A stretch of 64,000 nt of DNA from positions 124,001 to 188,000 of the forward strand of contig JAZDHY010000018.1 of assembly GCA_043805435.1 (NCBI GenBank). The letters are read 5' to 3'. Numbering within the stretch: the stretch's first letter is position 1; each line of letters starts with the position of its first letter. Source of the stretch: JAEXOD01 sp043805435 (lineage in GTDB: Bacteria > Bacteroidota > Ignavibacteria > Ignavibacteriales > Melioribacteraceae). This document shows positions 55,686 to 64,000 of this stretch, piece after piece. Below the pieces are notes generated by a model. That model was not told the DNA's origin and did not search any database. It saw only the letters and a program-made list of their open reading frames with translations. The position numbers and the translations under genes were made by a program.

Positions 55686-58600
55686 TTACTTATTAATGTG
55701 ATCTACGTCAAACACTTTATAAATTGCATCTTTTATACCTGTTACAAAGTACATATCCATCTTTCCTTTACCTTTAGCATCAATTTTACCGCGATATTCA
55801 CAAGTAAAATAATCTTTTACTAACATATAAGTAAATGCAGAAATATTTACCTTTGTCGGTTCGCCCGAGCTCTCCATTCTGCTGGCAATGTTTACTGTAT
55901 CACCCCAAATGTCATAAGTAAATTTTTTTGTTCCAACAACGCCGGCAATTACCTGTCCAGAGTGAACTCCGGCTCTCATTTCCCATTTAAGTGCAGCCGT
56001 TTCATTCCTTTCCATAATAAATTCTTGCATTTTTAATGCTGCATATACAACTTTTATTGCATGGTCTTCCGATTCCGTAGGCAAACCACCGGCAGCCATA
56101 TACGAATCACCAATAGTCTTTAATTTTTCCAAACCATATAACCCTACAATTCTGTCAAAACCTAAAAATATTTCGTTTAATTCATTTACCAATTTATCTG
56201 CGGGTAATATTGAGGCTGTAAAGGTAAATGCTTTAAAATCAGTAAAAAGAATTGAACTGTTTTTAAATTCGCGCGGTAAGACAGTACCATGCGATTTAAG
56301 TTCTTGAACTAAACTGGAAGGCAAAATATTTAATAATAATTCATCCGATTTATCTTTTTCTAGTTCTAAGTCTTTAGTTCTTTCACGTACCATATTAGCA
56401 AGTTCAATATTCCTTTTTTTCACTTGTTCGGTTTTCATTAAATAAAAACCATAAACAGACGAAATTGAAATAAAGATAAATATAGTTATAGCCCACCATG
56501 TTTGCCATATGGGAGGATTTATTTCAAATGCAAAAGTGGCGGGATCCGTATTCCATACTCCATCAGCATTACGAGAAATTATTTGAAATGTATATTTGCC
56601 GGGAGGTAAATAAGGATATTGGGCATAAGGTTCTGTACTTTCAACCCAATTAGATTCCAAACCGATTAATTTATGTTTATAAACAAACTTTTCACGAGCC
56701 GTAAAGCCAACTGATATAAAGTCAAAACGCAAATTATTTTGTGTATATGAAAGCTGCAATTCATCCTTTGGGATAACATCGCTTATTTTTTCATCATCAA
56801 TTATTCTAAGATTTTTCAAATAAATAGGTGAGGGTGCTAAATTGGGCTGGTCATTTAGATTAAAATATGTTACACCTTTTGATGTGCCTATATATAAATT
56901 ATTATGTTTATCTTTATAAACTGCTCCGGCATTCATTTCACTTGAAGCCAAACCATCCTTAGCAGTATATGTTTTAAAAGCATCTTTTTTTAATTTTTCA
57001 TAGTTTTGATAATCAAATTTAACTAAACCTTGATTTGTACCAATATATAAAAAGTTATTGTGTTCAACGGCAAAATAGCAATTATTACTAGGTAAACCTT
57101 CTTTAACATTTATATATGAAAACTTTTTCCCATCATATTTAACCATACCGGCATCTTGTGTGGCAAACCATAAATTTCCAAGTCTATCTTGTGTAGTAGA
57201 AAACACAAAATTGCTGCCAAGTCCGTTTTTAGAATTAAATTGTGTTAATCTGCCGCCAAAATATTTAAAAACACCCTTTCCATCGGTTGCAAACCAAATA
57301 TTGCCATTTGTGTCTTCAAATATATTATAAATCCATATACTGCCAAAAACATTTTTTAAGTCTTCTAAAGTAAATAACTTTTTAAGTTCGTCATCATATT
57401 CACTTATTCCGCCTTCCTGACAACCAAACCAAATGTTATTTTTGCTGTCTTGGTATAAACAAACAACCTGATTATTAGCTAATCCGTCAGCAGTATTAAT
57501 ATGTTCATATTTGTTATCCTTAAATTTCATCACGCCATCAAACGAAGCAATCCATATATATCCTCGCTTATCTCCAATAATACTAGGGATATCGTTTCCC
57601 ACCAAACCGTTTTTTTTGTTTAATATTTTAATAACCCCGTCTGAATTGATCTGACTAATTCCTAAACCGAAATGTCCTAGCCATAAAGTTTCAAAATTAT
57701 CTTTAAAAATACTAAAAGCAGCATCATCAGCCAATCCGGTTTGCGTATTATATATTTTAAATTTTTCAATGGATAATTTACACACTCCCCCATCTTGGGT
57801 ACCAAACCATAAATCACCACGGGTATCTTGTAAACTGCATAAAACTCTATCGCTTGTTAACCCGTTCATTACCCCATAATGAACAAATTTATTACCATTG
57901 TAAGAAATAAGGCCGTTACCATAACTACAAAACCATAAAATATTCGATTTATCTTCAATAATAGAAGAAATTCTATAACCAAATAAATTTGTCTTTTTTT
58001 CAAAGTCAATGAATTTATTCCCATCAAAAAGAATTATTCCGCTATCAGTCCCAAACCATTTATTTCCTTTTTTATCTTCATAAATGGAATAAATACTGGC
58101 ATTATTTAACCAATCGGGCTGTTCAAATATTGTTATTTTGCTATTAACAATTTTAAATACACCATGTTCCACGGTACCAACCCAAACTACTCCATTTTTA
58201 TCAGCAAAACAACTACGCAAGGAATCGGTAGGTAATCCATTTTCTTTCGAATAATACGAAAAACCCTTTTTATCAAGCTTCAATAAACCGCTTGAACCTG
58301 TTACAAACCACAATACACCTTTATTGTCTTCACAAATAGAATAGACTATTGTGGAATTATTTTCATTTCCGTAAAGGTATTTATAAAATTTTTTCCCGTC
58401 ATATTTTGTTATACCATCATTGGTCCCAAACCATTTATTTCCTTTACTATCTTCAAATATAACCCTAACGTGATCATCCGAAAGCCCATCTAATTTGTTA
58501 TAATTTTGGAATGATACACCATCATATTTAGAAACACCGGCTTCACTTGCAAACCAAATAAAACCGTCTTTATCTTGAATGATAGAAATAATAGAATTTT

Positions 58601-58727
58601 GGGCTAATCCATCCTCAACCGTTAAATTTCTAAAAGATAATATTTGTGCATATGTTAAAGAGCAGACAAAAAAAAGCACAAAAGACATTAATAATTTTAT
58701 TTTTAATATTTTAGTCAAAATATTCAC
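55686..58727 (-). CDS. Two-component-type beta-propeller sensor fused to adenylate cyclase
   Basis: 1013 aa. Signal peptide or anchor about 10-28. Propeller (Reg_prop) repeats such as DGFIWFASEAGVSKYDG, NKWFGTDSG and GNLWFATQDAGMVKYDG fill about 30-640. A Y_Y_Y domain lies about 660-740 (YKHKLIGLESNWVES, PPGKYTFQIISRN). One TM at about 755-775. The cyclase domain is about 830-1000: metal Asps in FTDFKAF and TIGDSYMAAGG, Lys in EKLKTIGDS and Asp in TYDIWGDTVN, and NIASRMES. The Lys/Asp pair predicts ATP (cAMP) as substrate. This propeller module normally drives histidine kinases in Bacteroidota. Confidence 0.9.
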   Translation of the reverse strand: MNILTKILKIKLLMSFVLFFVCSLTYAQILSFRNLTVEDGLAQNSIISIIQDKDGFIWFASEAGVSKYDGVSFQNYNKLDGLSDDHVRVIFEDSKGNKWFGTNDGITKYDGKKFYKYLYGNENNSTIVYSICEDNKGVLWFVTGSSGLLKLDKKGFSYYSKENGLPTDSLRSCFADKNGVVWVGTVEHGVFKIVNSKITIFEQPDWLNNASIYSIYEDKKGNKWFGTDSGIILFDGNKFIDFEKKTNLFGYRISSIIEDKSNILWFCSYGNGLISYNGNKFVHYGVMNGLTSDRVLCSLQDTRGDLWFGTQDGGVCKLSIEKFKIYNTQTGLADDAAFSIFKDNFETLWLGHFGLGISQINSDGVIKILNKKNGLVGNDIPSIIGDKRGYIWIASFDGVMKFKDNKYEHINTADGLANNQVVCLYQDSKNNIWFGCQEGGISEYDDELKKLFTLEDLKNVFGSIWIYNIFEDTNGNIWFATDGKGVFKYFGGRLTQFNSKNGLGSNFVFSTTQDRLGNLWFATQDAGMVKYDGKKFSYINVKEGLPSNNCYFAVEHNNFLYIGTNQGLVKFDYQNYEKLKKDAFKTYTAKDGLASSEMNAGAVYKDKHNNLYIGTSKGVTYFNLNDQPNLAPSPIYLKNLRIIDDEKISDVIPKDELQLSYTQNNLRFDFISVGFTAREKFVYKHKLIGLESNWVESTEPYAQYPYLPPGKYTFQIISRNADGVWNTDPATFAFEINPPIWQTWWAITIFIFISISSVYGFYLMKTEQVKKRNIELANMVRERTKDLELEKDKSDELLLNILPSSLVQELKSHGTVLPREFKNSSILFTDFKAFTFTASILPADKLVNELNEIFLGFDRIVGLYGLEKLKTIGDSYMAAGGLPTESEDHAIKVVYAALKMQEFIMERNETAALKWEMRAGVHSGQVIAGVVGTKKFTYDIWGDTVNIASRMESSGEPTKVNISAFTYMLVKDYFTCEYRGKIDAKGKGKMDMYFVTGIKDAIYKVFDVDHINK

Positions 58728-59035
58728 TATGTTTAATTCCTAGCTGTTTAATTTACTAAAATTTAATAAAATACAACAGTAAAAAAGTAAGTTGTGTAAA
58801 AAAATATCTTAAGTTTAATGTTTTTTTATATAAATTTTCATATTGTTGTAATATCCTTTAAATTTACCAGAAGAAATAATACAAATATTTCTTTCTATTA
58901 AAAAATTTATACTAAATGAGAATAGTAGATAAAATATCAAAAATTTAAATCAAAAAAATAAAATATTCAATTGCATTTAGTGTAAGGAGGGGAAATAAGA
59001 GGAGGAAATTATAGGGAGACCCCCAATATTTGTTA
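58728..59035. other. Intergenic region with a purine-rich tract
   Basis: 308 bp with no gene. The only visible structure is a purine-rich run at about 58983-59020 on the plus strand (AAGGAGGGGAAATAAG...), which would be pyrimidine-rich in the transcript of the minus-strand genes. Confidence 0.5.
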
Positions 59036-59362
59036 TTAATTCACTCTAATATCTTTATCGTTGCCCATAAATCCCGAAAAAGGATTTTGAGGTGCTTCAA
59101 TTTTAATTTCACCAAATCTAGATTCATATTTTTCAATATTTTCTTTTAAAGCCATCATAAATGTTTTAGCATGTTGGGGTGTAGTAATAATCCGCGCATG
59201 AACTTTAGCTTTTGGGATACCGGGCACAATACGTGTAAAATCAATAATAAACTCTGCATTTGAATGCGTGATAATTGCCAAATTGGAATAAATTCCCTCA
59301 GCTTCTTTTTCGCCAAGTTCAATATTAATTTGCTGTGGTTTCATTTCGTTTTCGTTTTTCAT
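59036..59362 (-). CDS. DUF3467 protein
   Basis: 108 aa from the ATG at 59362 (GGAGAAGG about 2-9 nt upstream). The family pattern is clear: GIYSNLAIITHSNAEFIIDF and KVHARIITTPQHAKTFMMALKENIEKYE. Function unknown. Small, soluble, ends VN. It is 68 bp after the TPR gene, from which it is separated by a terminator. Confidence 0.88.
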   Translation of the reverse strand: MKNENEMKPQQINIELGEKEAEGIYSNLAIITHSNAEFIIDFTRIVPGIPKAKVHARIITTPQHAKTFMMALKENIEKYESRFGEIKIEAPQNPFSGFMGNDKDIRVN

Positions 59363-59372
59363 AACCTTCTCC

Positions 59373-59412
59373 AAAAAAATACCCGCAACTTAAAAAAATA
59401 AATTGCGGGTAT
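59373..59412 (-). terminator. Rho-independent terminator after the TPR gene
   Basis: ATACCCGCAA (59379-59388) and TTGCGGGTAT (59403-59412) form a 10-bp perfect stem with a 14-nt loop; on the minus strand a run of T (59379-59373) follows. Confidence 0.9.
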
Positions 59413-59430
59413 AATAGTGTAATCTATTTA

Positions 59431-60594
59431 TTAGCGTAATTTGTCAGCTTTTTCAAATGCATTAATACTTTCTTTTTCCATACCAAGATTAGCATAAACT
59501 TTTCCTAATAATTCCCAAAGTTCAGCGTCTTCGGGTGAAAAGATAGCAGATTTTTCAAGTTGAGGAACTGCTAATTTGAATTTTTCAATATAATCGGTAT
59601 TTTCTTTATTTTCGGCTTCAGCTTTTTCACGCATAGTAACACCCCAGTTTACATAAGCACGACCTAAATAATAAACTGCTTCTTTAAATTCAGGGTCAAT
59701 ATCTGAAGCTGCTTGTAATTGGGCAACAGATTCTTCATGTTTTCCATTACGTAATAAAAGAACTCCATAAGTAAATTTATAATACTTATTTGTCGGGTCT
59801 TTTTTAACCAACAGTTCAAGAGAAGCACTTGCTTCATTTTCTCTGTTTGCTTTAATATAAGCATCAGCTAAAATTGTAAAAATTTCACCTTCTTCAGGAA
59901 ACTTCGATTTTCCAACTTCTAAAACAGCAATTGTTTTATTGTAATATTCCATTGCTGCAACACTATCTTTTAAATTTTTACTGTTTTCAAAAGTACTCAT
60001 CGATTCAATACCTTTTCGGAAATATAAAGTTCCTAAACGCACATAAGTAGAAGCAATTGGTCTTATTGTATTTAATTTTTCTAAAACAGCTGTTGCTTGT
60101 TCATATTCGCCGGCATTCATTAATGAAGCGGAAAGTACGTTATAAGTTTCAGCCGAATCAGGTTCGCATAAAACTGCAGTCTGTAACATTTCTGCAGCTT
60201 TCATAAAATACATCTTTGCAGAATCGGGACTTTCCATTTTAATTCCTTTGTTGTAATAATTATTTACAGCATCATTAAATTTGGTTCCCCAAGTAACTAA
60301 TCTATTGGCATAAATTTCTTTTGAATGTTCTGTGCCCAAAGCAGAAGCTTTGTCATAATATTCAACCATTTTAGATATATCACCTTTACTGCGACTAACT
60401 TCTCCTAACAAAAAATATGCATATTCGTTGTTGGGGTCTTGTTGTAAATGTTCTTGTAATTTTCTTTCAGCTTCAGTATAGTCTTGTCTGCCAAGAGCCA
60501 CTAATGCAGATTCTATTTTAGGCGGGTTACATTTTGCGGCAACCATAACCATTAAAACTAATACTGACAAAAAACTAATGATAAAACGATTCAT
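59431..60594 (-). CDS. TPR-repeat lipoprotein
   Basis: 387 aa. Signal with lipobox VAAKC (Cys about 22). About eight TPR units: e.g. DYTEAERKLQEHLQQDPNNEYAYFLLGE, EPDSAETYNVLSASLMNAGEYEQA, EGEIFTILADAYIKANRENEASASLE and SPEDAELWELLGKVYANLGMEKESINAFEKA. TPRs mediate protein-protein interaction; the partner is unknown. A second, small TPR lipoprotein lies 89 bp upstream on the same strand, suggesting a shared unit. Confidence 0.9.
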   Translation of the reverse strand: MNRFIISFLSVLVLMVMVAAKCNPPKIESALVALGRQDYTEAERKLQEHLQQDPNNEYAYFLLGEVSRSKGDISKMVEYYDKASALGTEHSKEIYANRLVTWGTKFNDAVNNYYNKGIKMESPDSAKMYFMKAAEMLQTAVLCEPDSAETYNVLSASLMNAGEYEQATAVLEKLNTIRPIASTYVRLGTLYFRKGIESMSTFENSKNLKDSVAAMEYYNKTIAVLEVGKSKFPEEGEIFTILADAYIKANRENEASASLELLVKKDPTNKYYKFTYGVLLLRNGKHEESVAQLQAASDIDPEFKEAVYYLGRAYVNWGVTMREKAEAENKENTDYIEKFKLAVPQLEKSAIFSPEDAELWELLGKVYANLGMEKESINAFEKADKLR

Positions 60595-60683
60595 CGATTC
60601 TCCAATTTAAAATAAACTATTAATTATCATTTTAAAAAATAAAGATTTTATTTTGCATTCGCAAGAAGATAAATTAAACTGAT

Positions 60684-61007
60684 TTATTTTGTTTCATTCT
60701 TTATTCTTTCATATACAATTATTGCTTCTTCAATTTTATCTTTAAAGCGGTCACTTATATCTAAAGATTTAGAAAACGCAATTTCCATTTCTTTATATTC
60801 TTTTTTTTCGGCTTTAACATATCCAAGTAAAAAATACGCTTCGTCACTTTGCGGATTAATATTAATTTCTTTTAATAAATACGTTTCAGCTTCGTCCCAC
60901 TTTTCCCTATCTATATAATACCTAGCCCCCATAACAAAATCGGATGAACAGGCAAACCCCTGAATTAATACAAAAAACAGGGCGCAAATAATTAATTTAA
61001 ATTTCAT
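60684..61007 (-). CDS. Small TPR lipoprotein
   Basis: 107 aa. Signal with lipobox QGFAC (Cys about 20). One to two TPR motifs: EKWDEAETYLLKEININPQSDEAYFLLGYVKAEKKEYKEME (read as two short spans, DEAETYLLKEI and EAYFLLGYVK). It resembles a shortened relative of the TPR lipoprotein downstream. Start supported by GGAG about 6 nt upstream. Confidence 0.8.
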   Translation of the reverse strand: MKFKLIICALFFVLIQGFACSSDFVMGARYYIDREKWDEAETYLLKEININPQSDEAYFLLGYVKAEKKEYKEMEIAFSKSLDISDRFKDKIEEAIIVYERIKNETK

Positions 61008-61160
61008 TCCACTCCAAAATATTAAGTATTAAAATTTATTTAAACAAATTAACTTTAGCAAGTTATATTTTAATATAATAAAAATAATAATAGTTTAAGT
61101 GTTGTATGTTGATTTTGCAAATTAAAAAGAATATCTTTAAACCTAAAAGAGGAAAATATT

Positions 61161-62249
61161 GTGAAGACAGAAGATATTATCAAATTAGTTCCTAAGGTTC
61201 AATTGCACGACCATCTGGACGGTGGATTAAGAGCACAAACCGTTATTGATTTAGCCAAAGAGATAAAATACAAAAAACTTCCTACAAATGATGCCGAAGA
61301 ACTTGCAGCTTGGTTTTTTCAAGGAGCAAACAAGGGAAATTTAGTTGAATATTTACAGGGATTTGAGCATACATGTGCTGTAATGAGTACAAAAGAAGCA
61401 CTTGAAAGGGTTGCTTACGAAATGATTGAAGATATGTACAAAGACGGTGTTTGTTATGTTGAAACCCGCTTTGCTCCTGTATTTCATACAAAAAAAGACA
61501 TTTATTTAGACGATGTAATTAATGCAGTTTTAACGGGATTAGAAAGAGGGAAAAAGGAATTTGGAGTAGGTTACGGCTTAATTTTATGTGGAATGCGTAA
61601 TATGCAAAACACATTGGAAATTGCCGAACTTGCCGTTAATTTCAGAAATCAGGGTGTAGTTGGATTTGATTTAGCCGGTGAAGAAGGCGGATATCCTCCT
61701 AAAAAACATATTGCTGCTTTTGAGTTTATTAAACGCGAAAATTTTAATATTACAATTCATGCCGGAGAAGCGTTTGGAAAAGAATCAATTTGGCAGGCTA
61801 TCCAAATTTGCGGTGCACACCGAATAGGACACGCAACCCGTTTAATTGAAGATATGGTTTTAGATAAAGATAACAATATTATTGCTTTAGGTCCTTTGGC
61901 ACAATTTGTATTAGATAAACGTGTTCCTTTGGAAATATGTTTATTAAGTAATGTGCATACTGGAGCTATTGATAAATTAGAAAATCACCCATTTATAAAA
62001 TTGTATAAACAAGGGTTCAGAGTATTTCTAAATACTGATGATAGACTTATGAGTAATACTACTTTAAGTAATGAATATTTTACAGCAAGTAAATTTTTTG
62101 ATATTAATTTTGACGATATTGAAAAATTAAATATCAATGCAATGAAATCGTCATTTTTACCTCATAAGGAAAGATTACATTATATTTATAATATTATGAA
62201 ACCCGGATATCAAAAAATAAGAGAAAAATTGCTTTCACTAAAGGTATAA
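61161..62249 (+). CDS. add: Adenosine deaminase
   Basis: 362 aa. The start is GTG at 61161, with AGAGGAAA 6-7 nt upstream. Zinc and catalytic residues: KVQLHDHLDGGL (HxH), FNITIHAGEAFG (His, Glu), AHRIGHATRL (His) and FLNTDDRLMSNT (Asp-Asp). HDHLDG and the ITIHAGE block are typical of classical Add, which turns adenosine to inosine. A different amidohydrolase with adenine-deaminase features sits at 23458-24468. It is the first gene of a unit with a 112-aa protein and urocanase. Confidence 0.9.
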   Translation: MKTEDIIKLVPKVQLHDHLDGGLRAQTVIDLAKEIKYKKLPTNDAEELAAWFFQGANKGNLVEYLQGFEHTCAVMSTKEALERVAYEMIEDMYKDGVCYVETRFAPVFHTKKDIYLDDVINAVLTGLERGKKEFGVGYGLILCGMRNMQNTLEIAELAVNFRNQGVVGFDLAGEEGGYPPKKHIAAFEFIKRENFNITIHAGEAFGKESIWQAIQICGAHRIGHATRLIEDMVLDKDNNIIALGPLAQFVLDKRVPLEICLLSNVHTGAIDKLENHPFIKLYKQGFRVFLNTDDRLMSNTTLSNEYFTASKFFDINFDDIEKLNINAMKSSFLPHKERLHYIYNIMKPGYQKIREKLLSLKV

Positions 62250-62251
62250 CT

Positions 62252-62590
62252 ATGGCCAAACCACTTTTTAAAAATTACACTTATTCTTTCGACAAAAACG
62301 AAACAAAATTGTTAATTAATTTCTGCAATCAGGCAGTAAAACAAATGCAAACCGATCAACGTTTTGTATTAGATATAAAATCTTTTAATTCTATTGTTGA
62401 CAAATTACAGACCGATTCAAGTAATGTAAAATTAACTAAGGACGAACAAAAAAGATTAGTTGGACAATTAAAAGAAAATAAAAAATATATTGAATCTCAA
62501 ATGGCCAAAAGTTGGTTTTTTAAACGCTGGTTATTAAAAACTTTATTAGTACAATATAATAATATTATTTCTTCACATTTTAGTGATTAA
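62252..62590 (+). CDS. Small protein of unknown function between add and hutU
   Basis: 112 aa. Starts 2 bp after add and is followed 1 bp later by urocanase, so it is in a compact operon. Helical and lysine-rich (QAVKQMQTDQRFVLDIKSFN, KNKKYIESQMAKSWF), without signal peptide, membrane segment or recognisable motif. Function is unknown. Co-translation suggests a role in purine or histidine catabolism, but this is inference only. Confidence 0.75.
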   Translation: MAKPLFKNYTYSFDKNETKLLINFCNQAVKQMQTDQRFVLDIKSFNSIVDKLQTDSSNVKLTKDEQKRLVGQLKENKKYIESQMAKSWFFKRWLLKTLLVQYNNIISSHFSD

Positions 62591-62591
62591 T

Positions 62592-64000
62592 ATGAGCATT
62601 AAAAATATTAAAGCACCAACAGGTAATAATTTAAGCTGCAAGGGGTGGATTCAGGAAGCTGCAATGCGTATGCTTATGAATAATTTGGACCCTGACGTTG
62701 CAGAGAACCCCGACGAACTAATAGTTTACGGTGGTTACGGAAAAGCAGCCCGCAATTGGGAAAGTTATGACAGTATAATAAGTTCATTAAAAAAACTTGA
62801 AGATGATGAAACCTTGCTTGTGCAATCGGGTAAACCTGTTGCAGTTTTTAAAACACATACAAATGCACCACGTGTAATTATTTCCAACTCCATGCTTGTT
62901 CCCAAATGGGCAACATGGGAAGAATTTAGAAGATTGGATGCGCTTGGTTTAACTATGTATGGACAGATGACCGCCGGAAGCTGGATTTATATAGGTACAC
63001 AAGGCATTTTACAAGGCACTTACGAAACATTTGCCGAATGTGCAAGGCAGCATTTTAACGGGACTTTAGAAGGCAAATTTTTACTAACTGCCGGTCTAGG
63101 CGGAATGGGAGGAGCTCAAGGACTTGCCGCTACCATGAACGGAGCTGCTTTCCTTGGAATTGATGTAAACAGAAGTCGTATTCAAAAGAGACTTGATACA
63201 AAATATTTGGATATTATGACTGACAATATTGACGAAGCTTTAGCTATAATTAGCAAAGCCAAAACAGAAAAAAAAGCAATATCAGTCGGATTAATTGGTA
63301 ATGCGGGAGAAGTTTTACCCGAAATTTTGAAGTCTGGTGTTCTTCCTGATATTTTGACTGATCAAACATCTGCACACGATACTCTTAATGGTTATGTTCC
63401 AATGGGTTATTCTTTTGAAGATGCTTTGAAGTTGCGGAAATCTAATCCCGAAGAATATATCAAACAGTCTAAACTTACTATTGTTAATCATCTAAAAGCT
63501 ATGCTTGAATTTAAGAAGCTTGGAGTTATTACATTTGATTACGGGAATAATATAAGAGGTGAAGCAAAAGAAAACGGAGTAGAAAACGCTTTTGACATTC
63601 CGGGTTTTGTACCTGAGTATATTAGACCTTTGTTTTGTGACGGTAAAGGTCCTTTTCGGTGGGCAGCTTTATCGGGCGATCCAAACGATATATACGAAAC
63701 TGACAAAGCAGTTCTTGAAGCTTTTCCGGACGATATTGCTTTAAATAGATGGATTAAATTAGCTCAGGAAAAAGTTCAATTCCAAGGATTACCGGCACGG
63801 ATTTGCTGGCTTGGTTATGGCGATAGAGCTAAAATGGGTAAAATATTTAATAATCTAGTTGCCTCAGGCAAGGTTAAAGCACCAATAGTAATTGGGCGCG
63901 ATCATCTTGATTGCGGATCTGTTGCTTCACCATATAGAGAAACTGAAGATATGAAAGACGGCAGCGATGCAATTGCCGACTGGCCGATTCTTAATGCTCT
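62592..64000 (+). CDS. hutU: Urocanate hydratase, partial (3' end outside window)
   Basis: 470 residues are visible before the right edge. DELIVYGGYGKAARNW, MTAGSWIYIGTQGILQGTYET, TAGLGGMGGAQGLAATMNGA and DQTSAHDTLNGYVP are strong urocanase signatures, with the NAD+-binding GGMGGAQ loop. The reaction is urocanate to imidazolonepropionate in histidine degradation. The start ATG is 1 bp after the 112-aa gene. Other hut genes are not seen in the window and may lie beyond the right edge. Confidence 0.97.
   Translation, partial: MSIKNIKAPTGNNLSCKGWIQEAAMRMLMNNLDPDVAENPDELIVYGGYGKAARNWESYDSIISSLKKLEDDETLLVQSGKPVAVFKTHTNAPRVIISNSMLVPKWATWEEFRRLDALGLTMYGQMTAGSWIYIGTQGILQGTYETFAECARQHFNGTLEGKFLLTAGLGGMGGAQGLAATMNGAAFLGIDVNRSRIQKRLDTKYLDIMTDNIDEALAIISKAKTEKKAISVGLIGNAGEVLPEILKSGVLPDILTDQTSAHDTLNGYVPMGYSFEDALKLRKSNPEEYIKQSKLTIVNHLKAMLEFKKLGVITFDYGNNIRGEAKENGVENAFDIPGFVPEYIRPLFCDGKGPFRWAALSGDPNDIYETDKAVLEAFPDDIALNRWIKLAQEKVQFQGLPARICWLGYGDRAKMGKIFNNLVASGKVKAPIVIGRDHLDCGSVASPYRETEDMKDGSDAIADWPILNA

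Overview
The window is AT-rich and reads as one stretch of a bacterial chromosome from the Bacteroidota/Ignavibacteriota side of the tree. Three secreted proteins end in a type IX secretion (T9SS) sorting domain with the 'AQNYPNPFNP' signature that is very common in Ignavibacteria. Other hints are the LptF/LptG pair, FadL/DUF5723-like outer-membrane proteins, SPII lipoproteins and a tmRNA tag ending NNEYNFALAA. The species cannot be named from the sequence alone.

Layout. 1-12.4 kb (minus): a chemosensory and two-component operon with a seven-PAS histidine kinase, a LytTR regulator, a REC-kinase hybrid, a soluble MCP-like/CheZ-motif protein, a STAS protein, CheY, CheA, a short CheR and a metallo-beta-lactamase-fold protein cut by the window edge. 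12.5-18.3 kb: a CPBP protease, an AlbA_2/Schlafen-type ATP-binding protein behind two matched palindromic operators, and a TetR - aldo/keto reductase - YqhD-like alcohol dehydrogenase unit. 18.5-26 kb: a large T9SS surface protein with duplicated modules, TrmO, an adenine-deaminase-type enzyme and a putative outer-membrane protein. 26.1-29.3 kb (plus): a peroxide-defence operon (PerR-type Fur protein, catalase, bacterioferritin, 1-Cys-type peroxiredoxin). 29.3-35 kb (minus): a VTC-domain polyphosphate polymerase / DUF4956 / HlyD-like cluster and a secreted GH5-CBM6 glycosidase. 35.3-39.4 kb: BtpA-family protein, M23 lipoprotein and a tandem flavodoxin-like protein.

39.4-43.6 kb is the most unusual part. 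A self-inhibited Fic protein sits directly behind a 30-bp tandem repeat array. About 1.3 kb of structured repeats follows, and then a FicA-FicT toxin-antitoxin pair next to the tmRNA gene. The two repeat families there share a hairpin design (7-bp stem, GTTA loop, CCGTTAATAGA tail) while their stem sequences differ, which is covariation. 43.9-64 kb is mostly housekeeping: cobalamin adenosyltransferase, YgfZ, M20 dipeptidase, LptF/LptG, outer-membrane proteins, a propeller-linked adenylate cyclase, TPR proteins, adenosine deaminase and the start of urocanase. It is interrupted at 50.6-51.4 kb by REP-type repeats carrying the GTAG tetranucleotide.

No transposase, integrase, tRNA gene, rRNA gene or convincing CRISPR array was seen. 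Functions are assigned from motifs read by eye; no database search was run.
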